The notes: a model not told the origin generated them from the letters alone. 64,000 nt of DNA from Oscillospiraceae bacterium (GCA_017458335.1 JAFTFT010000027.1:1-64000); one strand, 5' to 3'; counted from the stretch's first letter, positions 23,190 through 33,083 are shown. A program made the numbers and translations.

Positions 23190-25538
23190 TCAGCCGAGGC
23201 CGAGCAGAAGGCCAATCAGACGTACCAGCAGCGCGGCAACCCAGGCAACGGTACACTGCCAGAGGACAACGCCGACCGCCCAGCCGCGGCCCAGCTCACG
23301 CCGGATTGCGGCAATGGCGGCGACACAGGGCGTATAAAGCAGACTGAAAACAAGCATGGAAGCGGCGGCCAGGGGCGGCAGGACAGCGTTGACACCGGTG
23401 GAGGCAAAGAGCACCTTCATGACGCTCACAACGCTCTCCTTGGCCATAAACCCGCTGATGAGCGAGGTGCAGATCCGCCAGTCTCCCAGACCGACGGGAC
23501 GCAGCAACGGGGCGATCCATCCGGCCACCACGGCAAGAATGCTCTGCTGAGAATCTTCGATGAAATTGAAGTGAAGATCAAAGCTCTTCAGGAACCAGAC
23601 CACGATGGTGGCGATCAGAATGACGGAGAAGGCACGCTGCAGAAAATCCTTTGCCTTCTCCCAGAGCAGCTGAAGAACATTGCGAGCACTCGGAAGACGG
23701 TAATTCGGCAGCTCCATCACAAAGGGAACCGCCTCCCCGCGGAAAAGCGTGTTCTTGAACAGAAGCGCGACCAGAATCCCGATCAGGATCCCCAGAATAT
23801 AGAGACCGGTCATCACCTGCCAGCTGTAAGCCGGGAAGAAGGCACTGACAAAAAACGCGTAGATTGGGAGCTTCGCGGTACAGCTCATGAAGGGGGTCAG
23901 CAGGATTGTCATTTTACGGTCGCGCTCGCTGGGCAGGGTGCGGGTGGACATGACGGCGGGAACCGTGCAGCCGAAGCCGATCAGCATCGGGACGATACTG
24001 CGGCCGGAAAGGCCGATTCTCCGCAGAAGTTTGTCCATGAAAAAGGCGACGCGGGCGATGTAGCCGCTGTCCTCCAGAATGGAAAGAAAGAAGAAGAGCG
24101 TCACAATGATGGGCAGAAAGCTCAGCACGCTTCCGACCCCTTCAAAGATTCCACCGATGACCAGACCATGCAGGGCGGGATTGACATGCGCCGCGGTCAG
24201 AGCCGCATCGCTTATGTCGGTGAGCCAGCCGATTCCGGCTGCGAGGAGATCCTGCAGCCAAACGCCGATCACGCCGAAGGTGAGGAAAAAGACAAGCCCC
24301 ATGATGGCGATGAACAGCGGGATGGCGGTGTATTTGCCGGTGAGCAGACGGTCAATCCGCTGGCTGCGCAGATGCTCGCGGCTCTCACGGGGCTTTACCA
24401 CGCAGGTGGCGCAGACCTTGTTGATGAAGGCAAAACGCATATCCGCCATGGCCGCGCAGCGGTCGAGACCTCGCTCGTTTTCCATCTGCAGCGCGATATG
24501 TTCCAGCATCTCGGCTTCATTTGCGTCCAGGTCCAGCTGCTCAAGAATGCGGCGGTCGCCCTCAATGAGTTTACTTGCTGCAAAACGGACCGGGATACCG
24601 GCGCGTCTCGCGTGATCTTCGATCAGGTGACTCACGGCGTGAATACAGCGGTGGACTGCGCCGCCGTGGTCCTCCGGACCGCAGAAGTCCTGACGGAGCG
24701 GCTTTTCCTGATACCGGGCGATGTGGACCGCATGGCGGACCAGTTCGTCCACGCCCTGGTTTTTGGCGGCGGAGATCGGAACCACGGGCACACCCAGCAT
24801 GGCTTCCATCTCATTGATCTTGAAGGAGCCGCCGTTTCCGGTGACCTCGTCCATCATGTTCAGGGCGACGACCATCGGCGTCTCCATCTCCAGCAGCTGC
24901 ATGGTGAGGTAGAGATTGCGCTCGATGTTGGTGGCGTCGACAATGTTGATGATGGCTTTGGGCTTCTCATTCAGAACAAAATCCCGGGAGACCAGCTCTT
25001 CGCTGGAATAGGGAGACATGGAATAGATTCCCGGCAGATCGGTAATCTGGGTATTGGGCTGACCTCGGATCACACCGTCCTTGCGGTCCACCGTGACGCC
25101 GGGGAAGTTCCCGACGTGCTGATTGGCGCCGGTCAGCTGGTTGAACAGGGTCGTCTTGCCGCTGTTCTGGTTTCCGACCAGCGCAAACGTAAGCAGAGTG
25201 CCATCCGGAAGCGGATCACCGGTTCCCTTGGGATGGAAACGGCCTTCTTCACCGAGACCGGGGTGCTCGGATTCCCGGGTGCAGACTTCAGCGTCCTCCT
25301 CTGCCAGGTGCGCATCAAGAAGCTCGACGTCAATCTGTGCCGCGTCGTTCAGGCGCAGCGTCAGCTCATATCCGTGAATGCGAAGCTCCATCGGATCTCC
25401 CATGGGGGCCAGTTTTACCACGGTCAGCGCCGCGCCGGGGATCACCCCCATATCCAGAAAATGCTGCCGCAGGGCGCCCTCTCCGCCGACCCGGGAGACA
25501 AGGGCACTCTGGCCGGGCTTCAGCTCAGCAATGGTCAT
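23190..25538 (-). CDS. feoB: ferrous iron transport protein, FeoA-FeoB fusion
   Basis: About 782 residues. Residues 1-75 are a FeoA SH3-like domain (LRQHFLDMGVIPGA), followed by a linker and the FeoB G-domain (GNQNSGKTTLFNQLTG, VTVDRKDG, DLPGIYSM, NMMD). A helical GDI-like part comes next, then a polytopic channel domain with two Gate motifs (GFGCTVPAVMSTR; LLYTPCVAAIAAIRREL). It imports Fe2+ under anoxic conditions. ATG 25538 with GGTGG 8 nt upstream is preferred; GTG 25550, 4-5 nt after GGAAGG, is also possible. The promoter carries a palindrome. Confidence 0.93.
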   Translation of the reverse strand: MTIAELKPGQSALVSRVGGEGALRQHFLDMGVIPGAALTVVKLAPMGDPMELRIHGYELTLRLNDAAQIDVELLDAHLAEEDAEVCTRESEHPGLGEEGRFHPKGTGDPLPDGTLLTFALVGNQNSGKTTLFNQLTGANQHVGNFPGVTVDRKDGVIRGQPNTQITDLPGIYSMSPYSSEELVSRDFVLNEKPKAIINIVDATNIERNLYLTMQLLEMETPMVVALNMMDEVTGNGGSFKINEMEAMLGVPVVPISAAKNQGVDELVRHAVHIARYQEKPLRQDFCGPEDHGGAVHRCIHAVSHLIEDHARRAGIPVRFAASKLIEGDRRILEQLDLDANEAEMLEHIALQMENERGLDRCAAMADMRFAFINKVCATCVVKPRESREHLRSQRIDRLLTGKYTAIPLFIAIMGLVFFLTFGVIGVWLQDLLAAGIGWLTDISDAALTAAHVNPALHGLVIGGIFEGVGSVLSFLPIIVTLFFFLSILEDSGYIARVAFFMDKLLRRIGLSGRSIVPMLIGFGCTVPAVMSTRTLPSERDRKMTILLTPFMSCTAKLPIYAFFVSAFFPAYSWQVMTGLYILGILIGILVALLFKNTLFRGEAVPFVMELPNYRLPSARNVLQLLWEKAKDFLQRAFSVILIATIVVWFLKSFDLHFNFIEDSQQSILAVVAGWIAPLLRPVGLGDWRICTSLISGFMAKESVVSVMKVLFASTGVNAVLPPLAAASMLVFSLLYTPCVAAIAAIRRELGRGWAVGVVLWQCTVAWVAALLVRLIGLLLGLG

Positions 25539-25568
25539 GCTGCAGACCACCGTCCTTCCGTTAACCTT

Positions 25569-25586
25569 TAATAACGGCTGTTATTA
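25569..25586. promoter_or_regulatory. palindromic operator, probable DtxR-family box
   Basis: TAATAAC-GGCT-GTTATTA is a perfect 7-bp inverted repeat that overlaps the -10 box and the transcription start of feoAB. The DtxR-family gene is in the same operon, so autoregulated iron repression is likely. Confidence 0.7.
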
Positions 25587-25611
25587 TATGCGAAAGCGCA
25601 GAAAAAGGCAA
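25583..25611 (-). promoter_or_regulatory. sigma-A promoter of feoAB-dtxR
   Basis: Minus strand TTGCCT (25606-25611), a 17-bp spacer and TATAAT (25583-25588). Confidence 0.85.
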
Positions 25612-25686
25612 ACACTTTCTTCATTTCTTTTCAGAAAACGCCTGACAAATCAAACCGCCGGAGGGCAGAGAACGAGATTCCGGACC

Positions 25687-25715
25687 TTGCGGGAAGACAG
25701 AGCGTATGGTAAAAT
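25687..25715 (+). promoter_or_regulatory. sigma-A promoter of the Nudix gene
   Basis: TTGCGG (25687-25692), a 17-bp spacer and TAAAAT (25710-25715), 37 nt ahead of the start codon. Confidence 0.7.
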
Positions 25716-25751
25716 AAACCGTTCCAAATTCAAAAACAGAGAGGTTTTCAC

Positions 25752-26315
25752 ATGGAAGAAAGAAAACTGAGAGAAATACAGGTCGGGACCGAAGATATTT
25801 TTGACGGTGTGATTCTGAACGTCAAGCGGGATCAGGTCCGGCTGCCGAACGGACATCAGAGCGTCCGCGAGGTTATCCGGCACGTCGGGGCCGTGTGCGT
25901 GGTTCCGGTGACGGCAGACGGAAAGGTTGTTGTGGAGCGGCAGTATCGCTATCCCATCGACCAGGTCATCACCGAGATCCCGGCCGGTAAGCTCGACAGC
26001 AAAGAAGAGGACCGTCTGCACGCGGCAAAGCGCGAGCTGATGGAGGAAACCGGAATCACGGGGGACACCTGGACAGATATGGGACTCTATTACGGCGCTC
26101 CGGCCTATTCGGACGAGAAAATCACCATGTACCTGGTGCAGGACCTGCACATGGGCCAGCAGCATCTGGACGAGGATGAGTTCCTGAATGTAACGGTTGT
26201 CCCCATGGAGGAGCTTGTCGAGGAGATCCTCTCCGGAATAATCACCGATGGGAAGACCCAGGCGGCGATCCTGAAAGCAGCCATGTTGATCCGCAGGCAA
26301 AGCAGCGCGGAATAA
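25752..26315 (+). CDS. nudF: Nudix hydrolase (ADP-ribose pyrophosphatase type)
   Basis: 187 residues with the Nudix box GKLDSKEEDRLHAAKREL..EETG (about 73-96), preceded by EIPAG, the pattern of ADP-ribose diphosphatases. It splits ADP-ribose or a related nucleoside diphosphate sugar into AMP and a phosphosugar in the cytoplasm. It has its own promoter. A glycosyltransferase gene follows after 28 nt and is probably co-transcribed. Confidence 0.9.
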   Translation: MEERKLREIQVGTEDIFDGVILNVKRDQVRLPNGHQSVREVIRHVGAVCVVPVTADGKVVVERQYRYPIDQVITEIPAGKLDSKEEDRLHAAKRELMEETGITGDTWTDMGLYYGAPAYSDEKITMYLVQDLHMGQQHLDEDEFLNVTVVPMEELVEEILSGIITDGKTQAAILKAAMLIRRQSSAE

Positions 26316-26343
26316 AAAACAGCGGAAGGACGAACGGTCAATC

Positions 26344-27858
26344 ATGGAAAAACTCAACGTCTGCCTGATCAATGACTCTTTTCCGCCGGCCATCGACGGA
26401 GTAGCCAACGCGGTGACCAACTACGCACAAATCATTGCGCGGGACTATGGCTTCCCCACGGTGGTGACGCCGTACTATCCGGATGCGGACGACTCGGTCT
26501 ATCCCTTCCCGGTGGTGCGCTATCCGAGCGTGGATATGACCAAGCTTGTCGGTTATCGGGCCGGAATGCCGTTTTCACCGGAGATTACCGCAAAGCTGGA
26601 GCAGGCGCACTTCAATATCATCCACAGTCACTGCCCGATCACGTCCACCATGCTGGCACGCTCGGTACGGACCCGGCTGGATGTGCCGCTGGTGTTCACT
26701 TATCACACCAAGTTCGATATCGACATCGCCAACGCGATCCGCTCCAAACGCCTGCAGGAAGGCGCGGCGAAGATCCTGGTGGAGAACATCTCGGCCTGCG
26801 ACGAGGTCTGGACCGTTTCCAACGGGGCGGGGGAGAACCTGAAAAAGCTCGGCTACACGGGCGAGTATATCGTTATGCCCAATGGCGTTGATTTCCCCCA
26901 GGGACGGGTATCGGAGAACCTGATCAACGAAGTGACAAAAGACTATGACCTGCCCGGGGGGGTGCCGGTCTTCCTGTTCGTCGGACGGATGATGTGGTAC
27001 AAGGGCATCCGTATCACCCTGGACGCGCTGAAAAAACTGTTGAATAAAGGGTTTGACTTCCGCATGGTGTTTATCGGCGGCGGAACCGACAAGAAGGAGA
27101 TCGTCGCGTACAGTCAGAAGCTCGGCCTCACCAGAAAGGTGTTCTTTGCCGATCCGATCCATGACCGGACCCGGATCCGGGCCTGGTACTGCAGGGCGAA
27201 TCTCTTTCTCTTCCCATCGACCTTTGACACCAACGGCCTCGTCGTACGGGAAGCGGCGGCCTGCGGCCTCGGCAGTGTCCTGGTATCGGGCAGCTGTGCT
27301 GCGGAAGATACGACCGACGCGGTGAACTGCATCCAGATCGAAGAGAACGCGGATTCCATGGCGTCAAGCCTGGAGAAGGTATGCCGGGATCCGGAAAAGA
27401 TGAAGGAGATCGGTGAGGGCGCACAGCGGGATGTTTACATCTCCTGGGACAGCGCCGTCAAAGGCGCGGTGGAGCGTTACGGCGTGGTGATTGAAAACTA
27501 CAGAGCCGGACGGTATCCCAGGCATGAGAGACCGCAGGATGAGATGTACGAAGGAATCGGAGATCTGATGAACCTCATCGGAACCAGTGAGCTGCGGCGA
27601 AAGGAAATCCGCGATACCCTGAGCGGCATCCTGGAAGGCAGACATCCGAAGAAGGAGTGGCTGCACCCGTTTGATTCCAGCGTGACAGACGCCGTGTTCC
27701 GCCCCATGAAGCAGGGAATGACGGAGTGGATGAAAGGAATGGGAAGCGGACTGACCGACTGGTATACCGGAGTGGAAAGCGAAGCCAGACGACGGAGCGA
27801 AGAGCTGAAGACGACGATTCACGACGGACTGGAAGACTACTACGATATCTTCCTCTGA
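26344..27858 (+). CDS. glycosyltransferase family 4, probable diacylglycerol glucosyltransferase type
   Basis: 504 residues with a GT-B fold. The N-terminal domain opens NVCLINDSFPPAIDGVANAV, HSHCP and YHTKFD follow, and the C-terminal domain carries FVGRMMWYKGI, FIGGG and the nucleotide-sugar acid motif near FDTNGLVVREAAACG. These resemble bacterial mono-glycosyl-diacylglycerol synthases, which build membrane glycolipids. About 110 extra residues at the C-terminus (from PRHERPQDEM) are unusual and could be a membrane-binding or partner segment. The next gene starts 14 nt later. Confidence 0.82.
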   Translation: MEKLNVCLINDSFPPAIDGVANAVTNYAQIIARDYGFPTVVTPYYPDADDSVYPFPVVRYPSVDMTKLVGYRAGMPFSPEITAKLEQAHFNIIHSHCPITSTMLARSVRTRLDVPLVFTYHTKFDIDIANAIRSKRLQEGAAKILVENISACDEVWTVSNGAGENLKKLGYTGEYIVMPNGVDFPQGRVSENLINEVTKDYDLPGGVPVFLFVGRMMWYKGIRITLDALKKLLNKGFDFRMVFIGGGTDKKEIVAYSQKLGLTRKVFFADPIHDRTRIRAWYCRANLFLFPSTFDTNGLVVREAAACGLGSVLVSGSCAAEDTTDAVNCIQIEENADSMASSLEKVCRDPEKMKEIGEGAQRDVYISWDSAVKGAVERYGVVIENYRAGRYPRHERPQDEMYEGIGDLMNLIGTSELRRKEIRDTLSGILEGRHPKKEWLHPFDSSVTDAVFRPMKQGMTEWMKGMGSGLTDWYTGVESEARRRSEELKTTIHDGLEDYYDIFL

Positions 27859-27871
27859 CGGTGGCGCCCGG

Positions 27872-29032
27872 ATGAAAGGATGGAAAGGAGCCGCGGTTCT
27901 GCTGGTCCTGCTTCTGATGCTCGGCGGTATCCTGCTGGTGCGGACAAACGGGCTGCCGGGAGCGGACCGGGAGAACAACGCAGTGACGGAGAATCAGCGC
28001 CGGAGCGAGGGAGAAGTACAGCAGAGTGGAGACGCCGCCGGAGAAAGCATGACCGGAAACCCGGAAGAGTCGGTACCACGCCCTCCGGCAACACCGGAAC
28101 CGACACCGACACCTTCCCCAACCCCAAAGCCGCTGCGGCCGATCAGCCTGACGGAAACAGATCTGCCGGAGGAGCTTCTGCGCCCTGCGGAACATCGGGG
28201 GACGGTACTGGAAGAGGACTATCCCACCCGGGACATGGTCTCGGATACCCCGGACCGGATCAACAAGGACGTGATGGTTTATCTGCCCTACGGGTACGAC
28301 CCGCAGGGACAGTATGACGTACTGATTCTGCTGCACTGCGCCTGGGCGGATCACCGCTTCTGGCTGGAGCAGGAACGCAACTACGGCAGCGAGGAGGCGC
28401 CAAGACTGGTCTCAGTGCCGAATCTGCTGGACCGGATGATCGAGGAAGGCTGCTGCAGACCGCTGATCGTGGTGAGCCCCTGCCTCTATCTCTATGACAG
28501 GCAACCCAGCAACGCCGGAAACGGATATGACTATGAGCAGTTTGAGCAGGAGATCGGAACCGACTTTCTCCCATGGATTGCGGAGAACTACGCGACGTAT
28601 GCCGCAGACGGCAGCAGAGAAGCGCTGCGGGCAGCAAGAGAACACTTCGGCGTGCTCGGGGCAAGCTTCGGGGCCTATGCGGAGTATTTCTGCGTGATCA
28701 GTGAAAATTTCGACCTCCTGGCCTGGTACAGTTTCTGCGGGGGCGGAGAGATCGAGCCCTGGCACCTGACGGAAATCTGGACAGAGAAAGGATTTTCGGA
28801 GCTCCCGCTGAGGATGCTTTACATCTGCGAGGGAGAATTCGACGACCGTTACGGCCCGGAGATCTCCTACCATAATCTTCTGACATTCGGGGGAACCTTC
28901 AACGAAGAGAATGTGAAGTTCACCCTGGTGCAGGGCTGGGGGCACGAAGATCACAGTTACCTCGTAGGACTGTACAACAGCCTGCAGATGTTCTTCCGGG
29001 AAACCGGCGCGAACGGAGCGGGAGCGGGATAG
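27872..29032 (+). CDS. membrane-anchored alpha/beta-hydrolase (putative feruloyl/acetyl esterase-like)
   Basis: 386 residues: a single N-terminal membrane helix (AAVLLVLLLMLGGILLV), then a Pro/Thr-rich linker ([12 protein letters not shown], about 70-85), then an esterase domain of the D family. The nucleophile serine is in LGASFGAY (about 263), an acid lies near EGEFDDRYG and the histidine in GWGHEDHSY (about 365). Relatives remove acyl groups from plant xylan or act on mycolyl-like esters; the substrate here is open. It faces outward and follows the glycosyltransferase gene. Confidence 0.75.
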   Translation: MKGWKGAAVLLVLLLMLGGILLVRTNGLPGADRENNAVTENQRRSEGEVQQSGDAAGESMTGNPEESVPRPPATPEPTPTPSPTPKPLRPISLTETDLPEELLRPAEHRGTVLEEDYPTRDMVSDTPDRINKDVMVYLPYGYDPQGQYDVLILLHCAWADHRFWLEQERNYGSEEAPRLVSVPNLLDRMIEEGCCRPLIVVSPCLYLYDRQPSNAGNGYDYEQFEQEIGTDFLPWIAENYATYAADGSREALRAAREHFGVLGASFGAYAEYFCVISENFDLLAWYSFCGGGEIEPWHLTEIWTEKGFSELPLRMLYICEGEFDDRYGPEISYHNLLTFGGTFNEENVKFTLVQGWGHEDHSYLVGLYNSLQMFFRETGANGAGAG

Positions 29033-29046
29033 TACGAGAAACATAC

Positions 29047-29077
29047 ACACGGCTGTGCCCCGGCATGGCCGTGTTTT
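29047..29077 (+). terminator. terminator behind the esterase gene
   Basis: ACACGGC pairs with GCCGTGT, followed by TTTT. Confidence 0.8.
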
Positions 29078-29112
29078 CAAAAAAGCGGACAGCGAGACTG
29101 CAGACAGATCCG

Positions 29113-29174
29113 CAAAAATAGACAAGAAGAGGCAGGTTTGACGGTTTTCTTTTCTCTCCGGTGCGGCGTATAAT
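29113..29174 (+). promoter_or_regulatory. chbP promoter with 23-bp activator-type element
   Basis: The element at 29113-29135 (CAAAAATAGACAAGAAGAGG, then CAG) matches the one at 34803-34825 in 19-20 of 23 positions. TATAAT at 29169-29174 has no recognisable -35, as expected for an activator-dependent promoter. The distance from element start to -10 start is 56 nt in both places. The response regulator at 38111-38848 is the likely binder. Confidence 0.6.
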
Positions 29175-29204
29175 GGAAGCAGCATGGGACAGGAGGAAGA
29201 AACG

Positions 29205-31610
29205 ATGCAGTACGGGTATTTTGACAATAAACACAGAGAGTATGTGATTGACCGGATTGATGTTCCGGTGTCGTGGACCAATTATATCGGGACGGGGGAG
29301 ATGATGGGCGTCTTCAACCATACGGCAGGCGGCTATCTGATCTGCGGGAGTTCGGAATACCACCGGGTCACGCGCTTTCGCCCGAACGGCGTCCCCATGG
29401 ACGGCCCTGGCCACTATGTCTATCTCCGGGACAATCAGAGCGGGGACTTCTGGTCGGTGTCCTGGCAGCCGGTGGGCAAACCGAAGGAGCATTTCTCCTG
29501 CCGGCACGGACTGGGCTATGTGAAATACCTCAGCGACTACGGCGGAATCAGCGCCGAACAGACCCTGTTTGTTGCAATGGACGAGCCGGTGGAGATCTGG
29601 GACCTGCACCTGCGCAACGACAGCGGACAGATGAGAAGCCTGTCGGTCTTCCCTTATGCGGAGTTCAGCTTCCATCAGGTCGATATGGACAACCGGAATT
29701 TCCAGATGAGCCTCTATGCGGCGGGAAGCCGCTTCGAAAAGGGCGTCATCGAGTACGAGCTGCACTATGAAGAAGACAGCTTTCAATTCTTTACGGCGGA
29801 CCGCGAGCCGGATGGCTTTGACTGCCTGCGGGACAGTTTTATCGGGCCGTATCGAACCGAGCGCAATCCAATCGCCGTAGAAAACGGGGAGATGAGCGGA
29901 AGCTTCGAGAAGGGCGGAAACCACTGCGCCGGACTGAAACAAAGCCTGACGCTTGCACCCGGGGAGGAGGCAAGGCTGCTGTTCTTCCTGGGCGAGGGAG
30001 ATGCGGCGGCAGGCCTGCGTGCCAGAGACACATACAGCCCGGCGAGAGTGGATGAAGAATTCCGGCGGCTGGCGACGTTCTGGAATGAGAAGTTGGGCTG
30101 CCTCCAGGTGCAGACGCCGAACGAAGGCATGAACACTGAGCTGAACCTCTGGAACCTCTACCAGAGCGAGATCAACGTGATGTTCTCCCGGTTTACGTCT
30201 TTCATCGAAGTAGGCGGCCGCGTCGGACTCGGCTACCGCGATACTGCACAGGATGCCATGACGATCCCGCACTCCAATCCCCGGAAATGCCGGGAACGCC
30301 TGATTCAGCTGCTGCGGGCCCTGACGCAGGAGGGTTACGGCCTGCACCTGTTTGAGCCGAGATGGTTTGAGCCCGAGGGAAGGGAGCAGTCCTTCAAATC
30401 CCCGACGGTCGTTCCGACTCCGCCCAGAAGCCAGATCGTCCACAGCATCCGGGATGCCTGTGCCGACGACGCACTGTGGCTGGTGAGCGCAGTGGTACAG
30501 TACATCCGGGAGACCGGAGAAGACGAATTCGTCGACGAAGAGCTCGGCTATGCCGACGAGGGCGAGGGAAGCGTCTATGAACACCTGAAGCGCATTCTCG
30601 ACTTCTCCGCACGGCAGGTCGGACAGAACGGAATCTGCAAAGGACTTCGGGCAGACTGGAACGACTGCCTGAACCTGGGCGGCGGAGAGAGCGCGATGGT
30701 GAGCTTCCTGCATCTCTGGGCACTGGAGAACTTCTGCGCACTGGCCGAACACCTGGGCAGAAGAGAAGACGCGGCCAGGTACCGGAAACTTGCGGAGCAG
30801 GTCCGGATGCGCAGCCGGGAGGTCCTCTGGGACGGAGCGTGGTTTCTCCGCGGCATCACGGCAGACAACCGGAAGATCGGAACAAAGACCGATGCCGAAG
30901 GAAAGGTTCACATGGAGTCGAACACCTGGGCCGTCATTTCCGGCGCCGCAACGCAGGAACAGGGGATCCTGGCCATGGACAGCGTGGACGAGTATCTTTT
31001 CACAGAGTACGGCCTGATGCTGAATGCGCCCTGCTACACGAAGCCGGACGACGGGATTGGCTTTGTCACAAGGGTCTACCCCGGCCTCAAGGAAAACGGC
31101 GCGATCTTCAGCCATCCGAACCCCTGGGCCTGGGTTGCCGAGGCAAAGCTGGGCAGAGGCTCCCGGGCGATGAAGTTTTATAACGCGCTCTGCCCTGCCC
31201 TGCAGAACGACCGGATCGAGATCCGGCAGGCGGAGCCGTACAGCTACTGTCAGTTTGTCGTGGGACGGGACCACAACGCCTTCGGACGGGCACGGCACCC
31301 CTTTATGACGGGATCGGCGGGCTGGTCGTACTTTGCCGCGACACAGTATCTCCTCGGCATCCGGCCGGACTTTGACGGCATTATCGTGGATCCCTGCATC
31401 CCGGCTGAGTGGAAGGAATTCACGGTGGTGCGCAGATGGCGCGGCAGCACCTACAGGATCCATGTGAGCAACCCGGACGGCGTGGAAAAGGGCGTCAGGA
31501 GCATGACCGCAGACGGTATCCGGGTTGAAAGGCTTCCGATCCTGCCGGCCGGGAGCGAATGCCGGGCAGAAGTGGTGCTCGGTACAGAAGAGAGAGGAGC
31601 GGACAGATGA
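29205..31610 (+). CDS. chbP: GH94 phosphorylase, N,N'-diacetylchitobiose phosphorylase type
   Basis: 801 residues. It cleaves a beta-1,4-linked disaccharide with phosphate to give a sugar-1-phosphate and a free sugar, in the cytoplasm. The N-terminus (YGYFDNKHREYVI, WTNYIGTGE, HTAGGY, VTRFRPNG), the catalytic acid in LRADWNDCLNLGGGES and the C-terminal WGRG..SHPNPWAWVAEAKLGRG-type region follow chitobiose phosphorylases more closely than cellobiose phosphorylases. AGGAGG lies 8 nt before ATG 29205; the frame's earlier ATG (29184) is not favoured. The stop overlaps the mutase start (ATGA). Cellobionate or another beta-disaccharide remains possible. Confidence 0.85.
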   Translation: MQYGYFDNKHREYVIDRIDVPVSWTNYIGTGEMMGVFNHTAGGYLICGSSEYHRVTRFRPNGVPMDGPGHYVYLRDNQSGDFWSVSWQPVGKPKEHFSCRHGLGYVKYLSDYGGISAEQTLFVAMDEPVEIWDLHLRNDSGQMRSLSVFPYAEFSFHQVDMDNRNFQMSLYAAGSRFEKGVIEYELHYEEDSFQFFTADREPDGFDCLRDSFIGPYRTERNPIAVENGEMSGSFEKGGNHCAGLKQSLTLAPGEEARLLFFLGEGDAAAGLRARDTYSPARVDEEFRRLATFWNEKLGCLQVQTPNEGMNTELNLWNLYQSEINVMFSRFTSFIEVGGRVGLGYRDTAQDAMTIPHSNPRKCRERLIQLLRALTQEGYGLHLFEPRWFEPEGREQSFKSPTVVPTPPRSQIVHSIRDACADDALWLVSAVVQYIRETGEDEFVDEELGYADEGEGSVYEHLKRILDFSARQVGQNGICKGLRADWNDCLNLGGGESAMVSFLHLWALENFCALAEHLGRREDAARYRKLAEQVRMRSREVLWDGAWFLRGITADNRKIGTKTDAEGKVHMESNTWAVISGAATQEQGILAMDSVDEYLFTEYGLMLNAPCYTKPDDGIGFVTRVYPGLKENGAIFSHPNPWAWVAEAKLGRGSRAMKFYNALCPALQNDRIEIRQAEPYSYCQFVVGRDHNAFGRARHPFMTGSAGWSYFAATQYLLGIRPDFDGIIVDPCIPAEWKEFTVVRRWRGSTYRIHVSNPDGVEKGVRSMTADGIRVERLPILPAGSECRAEVVLGTEERGADR

Positions 31611-33016
31611 TTCATTTCGGAACAGGCGGCTGGAGAGCGGTGATCGCAGACGGATTCACGAAAGCCAATCTCCGTCTTCTGACAGCGGGGCTCTGCAGCC
31701 TGATGACAAAAGAAGGCCATGCAGGAGAAGAGCTCTGCGTCGGCTATGACCGGCGGTTTCTGGCAAAGGAATCGGCCCATTGGATTGCGGAAGTTCTGGC
31801 GGGCTATGGGTTCCGGACGCTGATGGTAAACCGCTCGTCACCCACGCCGCTGGTCATGTACGTGGTCAAGACCCGGAATATGCCCTACGGTATGATGGTG
31901 ACGGCGAGCCATAACCCCGCGATCTACAACGGGGTCAAGATCTTTACAGCGGGCGGCCGGGACGCAGACCGCAACGTGACGGATCGGATCGAGGCGGAAA
32001 TCGCCAGGATCGATGAGACACAGATCCTCAGTATGGACTATGACGAGGCGCTGCAGCAGGGACTTGTCCGGGAGGACAACCCATCCAACGACTACATCGA
32101 CAGCATCCTTGCCCTGATCGACACCGAAGCCATCAAGAGAGCCCGACTCAAGGTCGCGCTTGACCCGATGTACGGGGTAAGCCAGACCAGCCTGCGGACC
32201 ATTCTGATGACCTGCCGCTGTGACCTGGAAGTCATCCATGACCGACACGACACGCTGTTCGGCGGAAAGCTTCCTGCTCCCAACGCGAGGACACTCACAA
32301 CACTCAGCAATTATGTGCTCGACCGCTGCTGCAATCTGGGCATTGCCACGGACGGTGACGCGGACCGTCTGGGTGTTATTGACGAGACGGGCAGCTTTGT
32401 CCATCCGAATACTTTGCTGGTGCTGCTCTATTACTATCTGGTCAAGTACCGGGGCTGGCAGGGGCCCTGCGTACGAAACAACTCCACCACCCATCTTCTG
32501 GACCGTGTGGCAGAAAAGTTCGGCCAGACCTGCTACGAAGTGCCGGTGGGCTTCAAGTGGATCTCGGCCAAAATGGCGGAGACCGACGCCATCATCGGCG
32601 GGGAGAGCTCCGGCGGACTCGCGGTGCGCGGGCACATCTCCGGCAAGGACGGAATATATGCCGCGTCTCTACTGGTGGAGATGCTGGCGGTCACGGAAAA
32701 GTCCATCTCGGAGATTTACCGGGAGATCACCGACGAGGTCGGAACACTGGTATACCGCGAGGCAGACTTCCGGATGACACCGGCGCGCAAGGGCGAACTG
32801 CAGGAGCTTCTGTTTGAAAAGAAGCTTCTCCCGCCGCTGGAACACGTCTGCCGCATCAACCGCGAAGATGGCGTGAAACTGTATTTCGAGGACGGAAGCT
32901 GGGTGATCTGCCGCTTTTCCGGAACGGAGCCGCTGCTGCGCATGGCGGCGGAAGGGAGAGATGCGGAACAGGCCGACGGCTATATCGCCGCCTGGCAGAC
33001 CCTTCTTGATCTTTAA
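31607..33016 (+). CDS. phosphohexomutase (phosphoglucosamine/phosphoglucomutase type)
   Basis: 469 residues of the alpha-D-phosphohexomutase family: opening FGTGGWRAVIADGF, catalytic phosphoserine loop TASHNPAIYNG, metal loop DGDADRLG, sugar loop GGESSGGLA and C-terminal phosphate loop RFSGTEPLLR. It is translationally coupled to the GH94 gene by a 4-nt overlap, so it probably converts the sugar-1-phosphate released there (for chitobiose, GlcNAc-1-P) to the 6-phosphate for glycolysis or cell-wall synthesis. Confidence 0.88.
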   Translation: MIHFGTGGWRAVIADGFTKANLRLLTAGLCSLMTKEGHAGEELCVGYDRRFLAKESAHWIAEVLAGYGFRTLMVNRSSPTPLVMYVVKTRNMPYGMMVTASHNPAIYNGVKIFTAGGRDADRNVTDRIEAEIARIDETQILSMDYDEALQQGLVREDNPSNDYIDSILALIDTEAIKRARLKVALDPMYGVSQTSLRTILMTCRCDLEVIHDRHDTLFGGKLPAPNARTLTTLSNYVLDRCCNLGIATDGDADRLGVIDETGSFVHPNTLLVLLYYYLVKYRGWQGPCVRNNSTTHLLDRVAEKFGQTCYEVPVGFKWISAKMAETDAIIGGESSGGLAVRGHISGKDGIYAASLLVEMLAVTEKSISEIYREITDEVGTLVYREADFRMTPARKGELQELLFEKKLLPPLEHVCRINREDGVKLYFEDGSWVICRFSGTEPLLRMAAEGRDAEQADGYIAAWQTLLDL

Positions 33017-33083
33017 AGGCTGTGAAGCCATACAGGCGGAGGGAGTTTTCCCTCCGCCGCCTTCCATACAGGGGGATGACAGT

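Noticed and set aside
28920-31463. 847-codon open frame opposite the GH94 gene
   Set aside because: Antisense shadow; the plus-strand protein is clearly a phosphorylase.
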